NCBI RefSeq assembly: GCF_024362695.1
Contig: NC_065424.1
Location: 10,147,840-10,211,839 of the forward strand
From: Pectinophora gossypiella
Lineage: Eukaryota; Arthropoda; Insecta; Lepidoptera; Gelechiidae
Reading direction: 5' to 3'
DNA length: 64,000 nt
This document shows, one piece after another, positions 11,985-22,084 of the stretch. Under the pieces are notes generated by a model. The model searched no databases, was not told the origin of the DNA, and worked only from the letters and a program-made list of their open reading frames with translations. Both the position numbers and the translations under genes were made by a program. Each line of letters opens with the position of its first letter. Within the stretch, counting starts at the first letter, position 1.

Positions 11985-12316
11985 CGACGACCTCCGTGGT
12001 CCAGTGGTTGAGCGTTGGGCTCGAGATCCGGAGGTCCCGGGTTCGAATCCCGGTGGGGACATATCACAAAAATCACTTTGTGATCCCTAGTTTGGTTAGG
12101 ACATTACAGGCTGATCACCTGATTGTCCAAAAAAGTAAGATGATCCGTGCTTCGGAAGGCACGTTAAGCCGTTGGTCCCGGTTACTACTTAATGATTTAA
12201 GTAAGTAGTCGTTACATGAGCCATGTCAGGGGCCTTTGGCGGCTCAATAATAACCCTGACACCAGGGTTGATGAGGTTGGTAATGTACCTCTCAATCCAC
12301 ACGATAGAAGAAGAAG
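11985..12316 (+). mobile_element. SINE-A, full length, reference copy
   Basis: A tRNA-like head with A box TGGTCCAGTGG and B box GGTTCGAATCC, central domain 12147-12180, GGGCCTTTGGCGGCTCAATA, and end GATAGAAGAAGAAG. Perfect 11-bp duplication ACCAGTCAGTA (11974-11984, 12317-12327). The head lacks proper tRNA stems, so it is not a tRNA gene. Confidence 0.92.
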
Positions 12317-12499
12317 ACCAGTCAGTATATAAATAATAATAATAATAATTTTATTGCCAAAAAAGTAGGTACAATTCTTTCCTTAAAATAGCTTAGTCTT
12401 GGACACAGTGACCCACAAATAAGAAATACAGTGCAATAATAAGGTAGATTTTTCTCTGAAGCATGAGTCACGACATGATTGGTGAAAGATTGATAGATA

Positions 12500-12762
12500 T
12501 ACATACATAAACTCACGCCCGTAATCCCTAATGGGGTGGGCAGAGCCACAAGTAATCAAAGACAACTTGCAGCCACTGTTGATACGAAGTCCAAAGATGG
12601 ATATGATGAACCTTATGGTGATAAGGGATCAGCCTATCGCCCATAACATTAGTCCATCATGTTAGATGACACAATCCCTCTGTCGGTTTTTACGACATGC
12701 CCGGGAAGAGAAGCAGCTGAACGTGTTCTATGTTTTTTATATGCTCCCAGAACAGCATAGAA
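12500..12762 (-). repeat. LINE-G 3' end
   Basis: CATACATAAACTCACGCCCG, GGGGTGGGCAGAGCCACAAG through CCAGAACAGCATAGAAGC. A second LINE 3' end with a (TTA)n tail lies directly upstream (12333-12495, minus). Confidence 0.75.
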
Positions 12763-13179
12763 GCACAGATAGATAGCAGCATAGCAGCATAGATATAACC
12801 TCAAGTAATTCCACCAATAGACATAGCGAATGCTACCATGTAGATAAACGTCGTATGGCTTGGTCGAAGCTCTCGATATAACGCGCGGCGGAGTTGCTGT
12901 GCCGCGAGGGCTGGCTAACAGAAGATAATCATTGTGGTCAAACGTGAACCAGTAGAACCTACTATAATAGAAAAAATCTTGTCTAAACTTGTCTTCAGGA
13001 ATCATGACTGACCTATTCTGGCTTGTTAACTGGAACCTTTCTCGAACCCTTCCTCAGTTGAGGGGACCTTAAGGAAGACTTCGGTATTCTTAGACGTCGG
13101 CTCAACCTTAACTCGAGTCTACTCCAGTGAGGTTGCCTACGCATGACGTAATTATTTTCGAACTATTATGTTGGCAGTA

Positions 13180-13494
13180 ACAGCCTCCGTGGTCTAGTGG
13201 TTAGAGCGTTATGCTCACGATCTGGAGGTCCGAGTTCGATTTCGAATAAGGACATTGTCGAAATCACTTTGTGAGAATGTCCTTTGTTTGGTAAGGACAT
13301 TACAGGCTTGAATCACCTGATTGTCTGAAAAAATAAGTTATGTTAAGCCGTTGGTCCCGGCTATTAGCCGTAAAAATAATCCACCAACTCGCAGTGGAGC
13401 AGCGTGGTGGAATATGCTCCATACCCCCTCCGGTTGATTGAGGGGAGGTCTGTGCCCAGCAGTTGGACAATATAGGCTATTTATGTATGTGTGT
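13180..13494 (+). mobile_element. SINE-F, full length, with TSD
   Basis: Head CCTCCGTGGTCTAGTGGTTA, GTTCGATTTCG B-box region, a central domain (partly deleted), GCCCAGCAGTTGGACAATAT and a TATGTATG end. Duplication ATGTTGGCAGTA / ATGATGGCAGTA (13168-13179, 13495-13506). Confidence 0.85.
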
Positions 13495-13602
13495 ATGATG
13501 GCAGTATGACATGGTCGACTCCAGTGAGTAAAGCCCTCAAGTCGAAACATACGTAAATGTCAACTTACAATACCAATATGCTCAACTGAAGGCGACTCTT
13601 TT

Positions 13603-13712
13603 ATTATTGACTTATTGTAGATTTGCCGCAAATGGCATTTACTACTTGGCCGGACAAATGGGCAGCGTTGACGGCTCTCACCCGGAGAAGGCGAGTCGAG
13701 TGAGGTAAGTTT
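13603..13712 (-). repeat. LINE-C 3' end
   Basis: GACTTATTGTAGATTTGCCG and TACTTGGCCGGACAAATGGG; diverges after CTCACCCGG. Confidence 0.7.
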
Positions 13713-13916
13713 CGAGTTAAGATCTTCGAATACGGGTGTTAGTTACTTGTTTTCATTACTTCCTCGATATTAATTACTTTATAACCATGATCTTTAAGTC
13801 ATAAATAGGTAATCATTGGTCTACTATAGCACGCAAACCTAATTGGAAACAAACAAAAACCCTTCTGTGCAATTTATGTGCAAAATAATTACATCACCTT
13901 AAGATACGTAATTTTC

Positions 13917-14196
13917 AAGCCGTGATAGCCCAGTTCGTAGATCGCTTGCCTCTCATTTTGAGGTCGCAGGTTCGAATCCAGCACAGGTCTAAACCAATGA
14001 TTGTCGAATTTGTTTTCGAATTCATGTTTGGATCATAAAAGTTTACCACGTGCTCAGCGGTGAAAGAAAATATCGTGAGGAAACATTGAAGGTTAGACAA
14101 GCAGTCGCTTATGTAAAAAACCGGATCTGTCATATCTTCAGGTTAGGTAAGCGGACCCTGTGAAATACGGGATAATGCTCACGGGGGATACTGATT
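13917..14196 (+). repeat. SINE-B, internally deleted
   Basis: tRNA-like head GATAGCCCAGTTCGTAGATC with B box GGTTCGAATCC, then CACGTGCTCAGCGGTGAAAG, and after a deletion CAGTCGCTTATGTAAAAAAC to GGGATAATG. Confidence 0.8.
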
Positions 14197-14689
14197 GAAA
14201 AAATACTGTCATCAAAGCTCAGTCACACGCCGACGAAGTTGAGAAAAATCGACCTTATTATTACTGTAGTGTGTTCTTTAATTGTATGAGAAATATTTTG
14301 ATTGACAAAAAACTGTGCTGTGATGAAAATTTGTATTATACACTGCATGTCTCCTTATCACGTAGGTCAGCTGGAAGTAATCTCTTTTTTGGAGATAAGC
14401 TTACCTCTACCGTCTGATTCCGTTGTGTGTTTCTTTCTGTTGTGTACAAATAAATAAATAATAAAATCAAACAGAGTCCAAATAAAAATACCTGAACCTG
14501 GGCACAAATCCTGGGAACCAGATCATCATACTCATAAAGTCGAAGTCAACATGCATTTGCATGTTTTTTTTTTATTATTTTTTATTGTACTTTTATCTTC
14601 TTCTTTGTCGTGAAATGTGCCATATAAAAATAACTTTTTTATTGTTTTCTATTACTTACTTTTGTTTATTCTAAATTGTACATTATTAT

Positions 14690-14866
14690 GTTATAATAGT
14701 ATTGTTATGTAAGACTAGCTCGCCGGTTTATTTAAAAGTGTTTGGTAATAACAAATGTTCAGGACCTCCGCGATACAGGGTTTCCCTGGTGCGGGGTCCG
14801 GCAGTAATGTATACATGTTTAAGTTTTTTGATAAATAAACATATTCTATTCTATTCTATTTTACTA
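14690..14866 (+). repeat. LINE 3' end with (TTCTA)n tail
   Basis: GGTTTCCCTGGTGCGGGGTC, AATAAACATATTC and three TTCTA units. Similar tails occur at 18246 (minus) and 39312. Confidence 0.65.
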
Positions 14867-15148
14867 CAACGTATAATTACCTCAGTTACTACGACTGATA
14901 GCGAGATGATCGAAGTTTCCACGTGACGTCACCTTGTCGATCGCGTGCGCAGCAGAGGAAAAAACCTGAAGGACCCATTGTTTTAGTTTATGAACTATTA
15001 TTGCAGCAAGCAAGGTTTGTCATGAACATTTCCTAGTTCTTCACTTCCTTGGATGTGGCTTATCGTGATTGATTAATGATTACTTAATTAGTGACCTCAG
15101 ACAAGATGGACCCTGACAAGAACTTCTTCTTTTTTTACTTGGTTATTG

Positions 15149-15712
15149 TAGGGCTAGACTTAAGTGGAGATGTGCAGGACACTTGGCAAGACGGGAAGAC
15201 AACAGATTACTGAATGGTGGACAAGGGATATGCGATATCGAGGCAGACCACCAGCCCGGTGGTCGGATGACATTATGAGGTATGCCATTTCCACATTCTT
15301 CTTCTATCGTGTGGGTTGTCACGTGAATTACCAACCTCATCAACCCTGGTGTCAGGGTTACTATTGAGCTACCAAAGGCCCCTGACATGACTCATATAAC
15401 GACTACGTACTTACATCAGTAAGTAGTAACCGGGACCAACGGCTTAACGTGCCTTCCGAAGCACGGATCGTTTCACTTTCGGACAATCAGGTGATCAGCC
15501 TGTAATGTCCTAACCAAACTAGGGATCACAAAGTATTTTTTGTGATATGTCCCCACCGGGAATCGAACCCAGGACCTCCGGATCGTGAGCCCAACGCTCA
15601 ACCACTGGACCACGGAGGCCGTTTGCCACATTGTATGTATGGATGAGACTTGCACAGGACCGGAAAGGATGGCGTGAAAGATAGGAGGCCTGTACCCAGC
15701 AGTGGGTGGATA
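15149..15712 (+). pseudogene. LINE ORF2 C-terminus, split by SINE-A
   Basis: Before the SINE the frames read KWRCAGHLARREDNRLL and, one frame on, GRPPARWSDDIMR. After the SINE, WMRLAQDRKGWRER then ACTQQWVDTG and a stop at about 15712. These are the C-terminal blocks of RTE-like LINE ORF2 proteins in Lepidoptera. Frameshifts and an internal TAG make it a relic. The 3' end runs into GATAGATAGATTG microsatellite. Confidence 0.8.
15298..15620 (-). mobile_element. SINE-A inside a LINE C-terminus
   Basis: Full-length antisense copy with a short duplication CCACATT (15291-15297, 15626-15632). It splits the LINE fragment at 15149-15712. Confidence 0.88.
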
Positions 15713-15930
15713 CTGGCTGAGTAGATAGATAGATTGTAGGGATCACGTTTGACCATCATACTTGCACCAATGAGTTATTGATTTACCTTAAGCGCAGTTT
15801 TCACTAACACAGTTGGCCCGACCATCATAGACTCTTCTATCCCGTATCTATTAGCATGCGTTAAGATTTTGATGTGAATAAAAGCGAAACCAGTGCGTCA
15901 GGATCATATTAACCGAAATTCCATGGGCTC

Positions 15931-16250
15931 TGCCTTCTTCTTCTCTATCGTGTGGGTTGTGAGGTGAATTACCAACCTCATTAACCCTGGTGTCAGGGTT
16001 ATTATTGAGCCGCCAAAGGCCCCTGACATAAGCTCATGTAACGACTACTTACTTACATCAGTAAGTCTCATCAACCCTGGTGTCAGGGTTATTATTGAGC
16101 CGTCAAAAGCCGACTACGTACTTACATCAGCAAATAGTAACCGGAACCAACGGCTTAACATGCCTTCCTCATTCGGCCATCATCTTACTCAGGTGACCAG
16201 CCTGTAATGTCCTAACCGAACTAGGGATCACAAAGTGATTCTGTCCCCCT
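15931..16250 (-). repeat. SINE-A with internal duplication, headless
   Basis: Antisense body with CAACCCTGGTGTCAGGGTTA and GAGCCG present twice (about 15970-16010 and 16070-16105). It ends near GTCCCCCTGGGG, so the tRNA-like head is missing. Confidence 0.75.
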
Positions 16251-16527
16251 GGGGCCGGGTTAATGGTGTTGTATGGAACCAAAAGTAAAGGCAAATATTT
16301 GTATAACACCTCAAAAATACACTAAGTCATGTGATACTGGTACGACGTAGATCGAATAACTCGATAAAGCGATTTTATTGAAAGTGCAACGTAAGTATGT
16401 ACCTACCTATGTGGTCTTTATACTCACACCTGCATACGATTTTGTGGAATACATTTTTCTGTTGCTGTTTCACTGTGTAGGTAGTCAAGCTGTTATAATG
16501 CAATAAAGTTATTGAGTAATGACAAAT

Positions 16528-16817
16528 AGTATCCGTGGTTCAGTAGTTGTGCGATGGGCTCACGATCAGAGAAGGTCCCGGGTTCGAATCCCGGGAGACA
16601 TATCACACAAATCACTTTGTGATCCCTAGTTTGGTCCGAAAGTAAGATGATCCGTGCTTCGCGCATGTTAGACGTTGGTCCCGGTTACTACTAAGATGTA
16701 AGTTAGTAGTCGTTACATGAGCTATGTCAGGGGCCTTTGGCAGCTCAATAATAACCCTGACACTAGGGTTGATGAGGTTGGTAATCTACATCACAACCCA
16801 TACGATAGAAGAAGAAG
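16528..16817 (+). repeat. SINE-A, complete but diverged
   Basis: Starts CCGTGGTTCAGTAGTTG with B box GGTTCGAATCCC, has a deletion after CTAGTTTGGTCCG, and ends GATAGAAGAAGAAG. LINE-C sequence follows directly. Confidence 0.8.
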
Positions 16818-16942
16818 AATGGCCGGACAAATGGGGAGTGCTGAGACAACAGGGGGGTTAAAATGGCCACATCGAAGCAATTCAACTAAAAAGCAATTTT
16901 GCTATTTGACATTTGTTTGTAGTGCGCACTTACATATACATG
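16818..16942 (-). repeat. LINE-C fragment with truncated MITE-D
   Basis: GGCCGGACAAATGGGGAG of LINE-C is followed by ACAACAGGGGGGTTAAAA and the left arm of MITE-D. The right arm is lost at about 16942, where a SINE-A 3' fragment begins. Confidence 0.7.
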
Positions 16943-17015
16943 CGAGTCAGGGGTCAGGGCCCTTTGGTGGTTCAATAGTAACCCTGACACCAGAGGGTTG
17001 ATGTGGTTGGTAATT
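16943..17015 (+). repeat. SINE-A 3' fragment
   Basis: GGGCCCTTTGGTGGTTCAAT and GGGTTGATGTGGTTGGTAAT; the head and (GAA)n end are missing. Confidence 0.6.
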
Positions 17016-17050
17016 GCTGGAATGAATGTTCAATCCTTTTAATGTAGGAT

Positions 17051-17435
17051 TATGTTATGTTATGTTATGTTATGTTATGTTATGTTATGTTATGTTATGT
17101 TATGTTATGTTATGTTATGTTATGTTATGTTATGTTATGTTATGTTATGTTATGTTATGTTATGTTATGTTATGTTATGTTATGTTATGTTATGTTATGT
17201 TATGTTATGTTATGTTATGTTATGTTATGTTATGTTATGTTATGTTATGTTATGTTATGTTATGTTATGTTATGTTATGTTATGTTATGTTATGTTATGT
17301 TATGTTATGTTATGTTATGTTATGTTATGTTATGTTATGTTATGTTATGTTATGTTATGTTATGTTATGTTATGTTATGTTATGTTATGTTATGTTATGT
17401 TATGTTATGTTATGTTATGTTATGTTATGTTATGT
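17051..17435. repeat. (TATGT)77 pentanucleotide array
   Basis: Seventy-seven perfect copies of TATGT (385 bp) with no interruption, then one variant unit TCTGT before unique sequence. It reads open in several frames as MLCYV repeats, but this is an artefact of the pentamer. Its perfection suggests recent slippage expansion, or an assembly that collapsed or extended the repeat. Confidence 0.98.
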
Positions 17436-17697
17436 TCTGTTAGTGGGCTCTGTTTTCCGCATTTAGACTCTAAGGTGGCCCATCATGCGTGTAATTGTTG
17501 ACTCCGTAAGCCAACCTATCTCCTTCCTCCTGGGGTTATCACAGGCTTCGCGGAGCGACCCCATTCCTTTGAGGATTTTTACCCGTTGTGCTGACACTCT
17601 CGTGCATTCCAGGATTACATGGGGGGCAGTTTCTTCTGCATCCAGACAGCCTCTGCAAAGTGGGCTGTCCGTTATCCCTAAGTTAAATAGGTGCTTG
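17053..17697 (-). mobile_element. 5'-truncated LINE with giant TATGT tail
   Basis: Read on the minus strand the insert starts with the C-terminus of a non-LTR retrotransposon ORF2, runs to a stop at 17463, and ends in a long array of the pentamer (ACATA on this strand). The whole is flanked by a perfect 14-bp duplication TTAATGTAGGATTA (17039-17052 and 17698-17711), the hallmark of target-primed reverse transcription. The array is therefore the 3' tail of the LINE and not an independent satellite. Confidence 0.85.
17463..17697 (-). pseudogene. LINE ORF2 C-terminal fragment (CCHC motif)
   Basis: Seventy-seven codons plus a stop are open on the minus strand. They contain SPLCRGCLDAEETAPHVILE followed by C, that is C-x2-C-x8-H-x4-C, the cysteine-histidine motif found at the C-terminus of Jockey- and R1-type LINE ORF2 proteins. 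It ends with GHLRV and TAA (17463-17465). The rest of the ORF (endonuclease, reverse transcriptase) is missing because of 5' truncation at the 14-bp target duplication. Confidence 0.8.
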
Positions 17698-17711
17698 TTA
17701 ATGTAGGATTA

Positions 17712-18189
17712 AAAAATAAAACCTCGAAACACGATCTGAGGCCGTAAACGGTTGCATTTTTTTCGACTAGTTATCCTCTCCCGGACTTGCCCTAGGTAGA
17801 TAAGTAGTTCTAAGACAGATATATATGATTGATAAAAAGTAAACAAATTGGCTTTTAAAGTCATGTTCTATGTAAGTATTTACTTTACGCTAGGTATGAT
17901 GTACCAGGGTAACATAAGTCAGTGGAAGCTTAAGTAATGGCAACAGACAAGACGAGCTTCTACTGAAAGGGAAAGTACTTGTAAATGCGAACGCGACCGT
18001 TATTTGCGTAAGTTGATAGTATGAATAATAACCAGACTGAACCAGAATGGACAAGATTAGGAGTTAAAGTAAAAGCTACCTAACATATACTAATCTGAAT
18101 ATTAAATAACCTAAAACAAACAGATACGAAGATATGGCCTATGAAGATAAAACAAAGTTCTATCGAAAATGATTGTTAAAGAAGAAAAG
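17712..18189. other. no recognised feature
   Basis: Unique AT-rich DNA between the TATGT-tailed LINE and the split SINE-A. Confidence 0.5.
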
Positions 18190-18244
18190 ATTGAGCGTTG
18201 GTGTCACGATCCGAAGGTCCCAGGATCGAATTCCGTTGGGAACA
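18190..18244 (+). repeat. SINE-A, 5' part (split by LINE)
   Basis: Matches the SINE-A head from TTGAGCGTTGG through the B box region to GGGAACATA. Continues at 19604 after the inserted LINE. Confidence 0.75.
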
Positions 18245-19603
18245 TAATAGAATAGAATAGAATAGAATAACTTTATTCCCAAAACAGTGCAGTACAATAG
18301 TAGAGAAGATAAAGATAAGTATACAAATCAAAAATACACTGCCAGGGAAAAGGGACTGACTCAGCATGTTGTTGCGAAGGATAGTAGAAATACCACTCTT
18401 AGCAACACTGATATTCTGCCAGTACCTAAGTTACGCTTATAAATACTTTGAACTATCGTGCCAACAAAAAGTGTCGGGATTTACTTACAATAAATAAGAA
18501 AATAAGCAAATTTAATTATGAAGAAAATATATGAATTAAGGGGTTACGAAAAATATGAAAGTATTAGTCAAAGGTAGATAGTATGCCAAGGGGTTAAAGT
18601 ATACATAATAGATACGACAAATAAACAGATGTGTAAAATAAAAGCCACAGATAAACAGATAACGAGAGAGATTCATAAATTATATATGACAAGTAGATGT
18701 ATATAACATAATTATGAAATAAGTATAAAGTTCAGTTACCGACGTTTTTCTGAATATTAAGAAGATATTCCTTATATTTCACCTTAAAAGTAATTTTGGA
18801 AGTAAGCTTCCGAAGGGGCGGTGGAATATCGTTCCAACATTTATTAGATCGGTAACTGAAACCTCCACGAAAAGCGGCAGTCCTATGTCGCGGCAGATGC
18901 ATCACTATTGAGCAAGACCTCGCAGATTTGCGCCACAAGAGTTTTTTAAAGAGGTATTGAGGTTCTTGAAACTTAATAATATCGTGCAGTTGACAAGCAA
19001 AATATAAACTTAAACGATGATGCATATTTAGCAAATTAGAATTGTTGAGAAAAGGCGTTATATGAGTACGAGGAGGAATCGGAAAACAGAAACGTGCACA
19101 GGCATTCTGAACACGCTGAATGATTTTTTCAGATTTTCCATATAAACAAGGCCCGTAAACAGTGAAACCGAAGTTCAATTTTGACAAAATCAGTGTTTCA
19201 CAGAGCATAATTCTTATATCCGTGTTGACAAATGGTCTGATTTGGTACAGAACTTTTAGCCTATAAAAACAATTTCGTGCCACTTCGACCACATGACTAT
19301 GAAATCTCAACTGTGAATCGAAATTTAAACCGAGATTGCGTGCCTCGGATACGTGATCAAGAGATGTACCCTTTATTGATACATTAGGCTTTGCAGCTTC
19401 TATAATACTAGTTTGTTGCTTTATACCTATAATCATAAATTTGGACTTGGTGGCATTTAAAACCAGGCAGTTTTTTTGGCTCCAACTAAATATTCTGTCC
19501 AATTCCTGATTAAGAGATTCAATGGCTCCATCAACGTTATCACTTCCAACCGGGATGTAAAGTTGTAGATCATCCGCGTAAATGTGGTATTTACTATTAT
19601 CAC
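18245..19603 (-). mobile_element. 5'-truncated LINE inserted in a SINE-A
   Basis: On the minus strand this carries part of a reverse transcriptase ORF, a roughly 470-bp 3' UTR, a GGAATAAAG polyadenylation-like motif, and a (TTCTA)n tail (18246-18271). Sequence left of it (18190-18244) is the head of a SINE-A and sequence right of it (19604-19792) is the body of the same SINE-A, so the LINE landed inside the SINE. Confidence 0.85.
18732..19602 (-). pseudogene. LINE reverse transcriptase, C-terminal half
   Basis: The frame is open from the 5' truncation point (about 19602) to a stop at 18732, giving roughly 290 residues. It begins with KYHIYADDLQLYIP, and YADD is the catalytic motif C of reverse transcriptase. 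The thumb and C-terminal region follow (NLGLNFDSQLRFHSHV, then the RVQNACARF block). The fingers, motifs A and B and the endonuclease are missing. No internal stop is visible, so the insertion is probably fairly young. The ORF is dead only because it is truncated. Family: CR1/Jockey-like by general pattern. Confidence 0.85.
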
Positions 19604-19792
19604 ATTATCACTTTGACATCCCTAGGTTGGTTTGGACGTTGTAGGCTGATCACTCGATTGTCAAGATAAGTAAGATGTTCCGTGCTCCTGAGAGCATGTT
19701 TAGCAGTCCCGGCTATTATTTACTTAATTTATTATGTACCTACATAGTCACTTCAAGGGCCTTTGGCGGCTCAATAGTAGATTGAACAGTCT
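19604..19792 (+). repeat. SINE-A, 3' part (split by LINE)
   Basis: Resumes with ATCACTTTGACATCCCTAGG, the central domain (diverged) and GGGCCTTTGGCGGCTCAATA. It is older and more mutated than most copies. Confidence 0.75.
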
Positions 19793-19934
19793 AGAACGGA
19801 CACAATTTCCATTTTGACTTTTACGATGATAAAATATATAACTATATTGTACCTACCTACTACGCAACGCGCTATTTTTTAACTTTTTATTTTGCACTGT
19901 CTATCTCACTATACTTTTTATTAAATTCATTTCC

Positions 19935-20078
19935 TATACCTAATGGTTGCCTGGTAGAGATTGCTACGTTAGCAATAAGGCCGCCTGTTGTACTACCAAT
20001 CTAATTATAATACCTAATGTATTTTTAATATGATTTAAGTGTAATAAAGAGTTTTTGTATTGTATTGTATTGTACTAC
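19935..20078 (+). repeat. LINE-N 3' end, (GTATT)n tail
   Basis: GGTTGCCTGGTAGAGATTGC and TAGCAATAAGGCCGCC form a conserved stem-loop block, then GTAATAAAG and GTATT repeats. Confidence 0.7.
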
Positions 20079-20562
20079 GCCAAAATTAAACAGTTGAATA
20101 TATCCAAGATGATGAACTAAGTACCCATCCTTCACCGGGCTTTCTGTTAGATCTTTCCTTTACTTCATCTTTTATCTACATTTTCTGTTTCTTTCTGACA
20201 TAACACATTAAAGGTTTGATTTGGTTAACATTCACTACCCGTCCGGACAAACGGAGAGGGAAATAAAGCAAGTACCAGGTAGCTATGCAGAGTCGTAGTT
20301 ACCAGGAGCGCATAGAATGCAGAAGCTCGGAGAAGCGCAGGGCTGCCCCACTAACGCATCCCACTTTAGAATTTGGGCCGATATAAATATACGCTGCACT
20401 TGCACTCCGCGTGCAGGGCTGCAGAAGTTTACGTTTTGAATACTCGTAAATTAGTCGTACACACATAAAACTTTCTGTAGTCTTAAAGCGGTGGGCTGAG
20501 TCTTAAGTAATTAATGAAACAGAATCATATTAAGAATAATACAACGTACGTATAGAATGGCT

Positions 20563-20645
20563 TACTTAAGTAAGTAGTCGTTACATGAGTCATATCAGGG
20601 GCCTTTGGCGGCTCAATAGCAACCCTGGTTGATGAGGTTGATAAA
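20563..20645 (+). repeat. SINE-A 3' fragment
   Basis: AAGTAGTCGTTACATGAGTC and GGGCCTTTGGCGGCTCAATA, then joins LINE-C. Confidence 0.65.
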
Positions 20646-20838
20646 CCACTGAAGGCTCTCACCCGGTACAACGTTTAAGACAACAGGCCTGAGGGTGCCC
20701 AGTTGGGCGCGAACCTCGGCTCAGGGCGTCGTCTGAGAGGAAAAAATATTTGAAAGAATTAATCGACCCGCTAGGGTCGACAGCGATAAGCGCTGATTGA
20801 GGGAAATCGTCGACCGCGCCGGCGGGGTCGGTATTGGG
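20646..20838 (-). repeat. LINE-C 3' UTR
   Basis: CTGAAGGCTCTCACCCGGTA, GACAACAGGCCTGAGGGTGC and CCGGCGGGGTCGGTATTGGG; no MITE-D in this copy. Confidence 0.78.
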
Positions 20839-20917
20839 GTGATTCTCATAATTTTATTTTTATAGCACCCGTGCTTAGCCAAACTCACAAAGAGTAAATG
20901 AAATCGAAATAATTGAC

Positions 20918-21045
20918 TTGAACCCGCAGTTCTTGTCAAGCTGGGACGAGCGTGGACAGGAGGAGGATCCGGTGGTGTAGTGGTTAACAAGCCGTCCCGG
21001 CTTGACAAGAGCTGCGGGTACAAGTCCTGCCCGAGTCAGATTTTT
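20918..21045. repeat. U: two tRNA-like units face to face
   Basis: Left unit, antisense: GACTTGAACCCGCAGTTCTT and GTCAAGCTGGGACGAGCG. Right unit, sense: GGTGGTGTAGTGGTTAAC, GTCCCGGCTTGACAAGAGCT and GGTACAAGTCCTG (B-box-like). Another single antisense copy is at 29935-30010. tRNA-derived SINE heads rather than tRNA genes. Confidence 0.6.
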
Positions 21046-21321
21046 TTTTAATTTAATTATGTATGTCAACTCCTGGCTTGTTTGATTCTCATTTATAAAC
21101 TTTTAATGTGATTTCTCAGCGCAGCAGCCCTATAAACAGTTTCGCCGGACGTACCTACAGTAAGCGGGCCGCGATCGTAACCTGACTGTATGGATGTTAG
21201 TGTATACCGTCTTTGCTCACACCAGCTTTATTGATTTACTTCGAAAATATCCTCCTATTATGCTATGCTCGCCTGGTACTCTCGTATATATTTCTATGTA
21301 GCCCTTGCTGCTGCGTCCAAC

Positions 21322-21385
21322 TCGAAATTTAATTTCATGTTATAGCTGCCGTTGAAAAAGAAAGGGACGGATGTTTGACAGCTGT
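21322..21385. repeat. MITE-H left arm
   Basis: AAAGAAAGGGACGGATGTTT and GACAGCTGTTAATTAAAG; the right side is lost next to a LINE-L. Confidence 0.6.
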
Positions 21386-21565
21386 TAATTAAAGAAAGAA
21401 AGAAAGAAAGAAAAAATCGTTTATCTTCGGGACATCACAGACACAGACAGACAGGTACATTACATTCAACACAGGAAAGACACCACACGGAAATTAATAC
21501 ACAGAAAAAAAGAAAAAAAAAAACAAAACAAAAAGAAAACCAAGATCAAAAATCATCAGGTTGAC
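21386..21565 (-). repeat. LINE-L 3' end
   Basis: (AAAG)n then TCGGGACATCACAGACACAG and GACAGGTACATTACATTC; antisense. Confidence 0.7.
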
Positions 21566-21792
21566 TCGTTGAATCCACACTCCGGGTACTCCATACCAAA
21601 AAAAAAACTATTTTTTACCGTGTGCCATCTAACGTGTAAATGCAAGCGAGACAGTCCGCGCGTGCTCTCTCCCTTTCTCCTAAGCAGTTTCCAGCCATGT
21701 AAGATTCAAAGGGGTGAGGTCAGCTCCGATACGAATCGGTGCGGGGCGAAGAGTTTCCGTTCTATTTATTTAGTTCTTTACTCTATGGTATT

Positions 21793-22076
21793 CATCATCA
21801 GCCCATAAACGTCCCCACTGCTGGGGCACGGGCCTTCCCTATGGATGGATAGGGAGGCCTTTAACCATCACGCGGGCCCAGTGCGGATTGATAGTTATTA
21901 ACGACTGCTAATGCAGCCGGGACCAACGGCTTAACGTGCCTTCCGAAGCACGAAGGAGCTCGAGATGAAAACATTTTTTTTTGTGGTCACCCATCCTATG
22001 ACCGGCCTTTGCGAAAGTTGCTTAACTTCAACAATCGCAGACCGAGCGCGTTTACCGCTTCGCCACCGAGCTCCTC
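21793..22076 (-). mobile_element. SINE-5S copy, full length
   Basis: Antisense copy with (CAT)n at the left and CACCGAGCTCCTC at the right. Target duplication ATGGTATT (21785-21792, 22077-22084). Confidence 0.88.
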
Positions 22077-22084
22077 ATGGTATT

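Noticed and set aside
12001..12060. SINE-A heads as tRNA genes
   Set aside because: A and B boxes are present but acceptor and anticodon stems do not pair, and the same body and tail follow in every copy.
17026..17501. Long ORFs of 128-149 codons rich in MLCYV
   Set aside because: They are translations of the TATGT array, open in several frames only because the pentamer has no stop in them.
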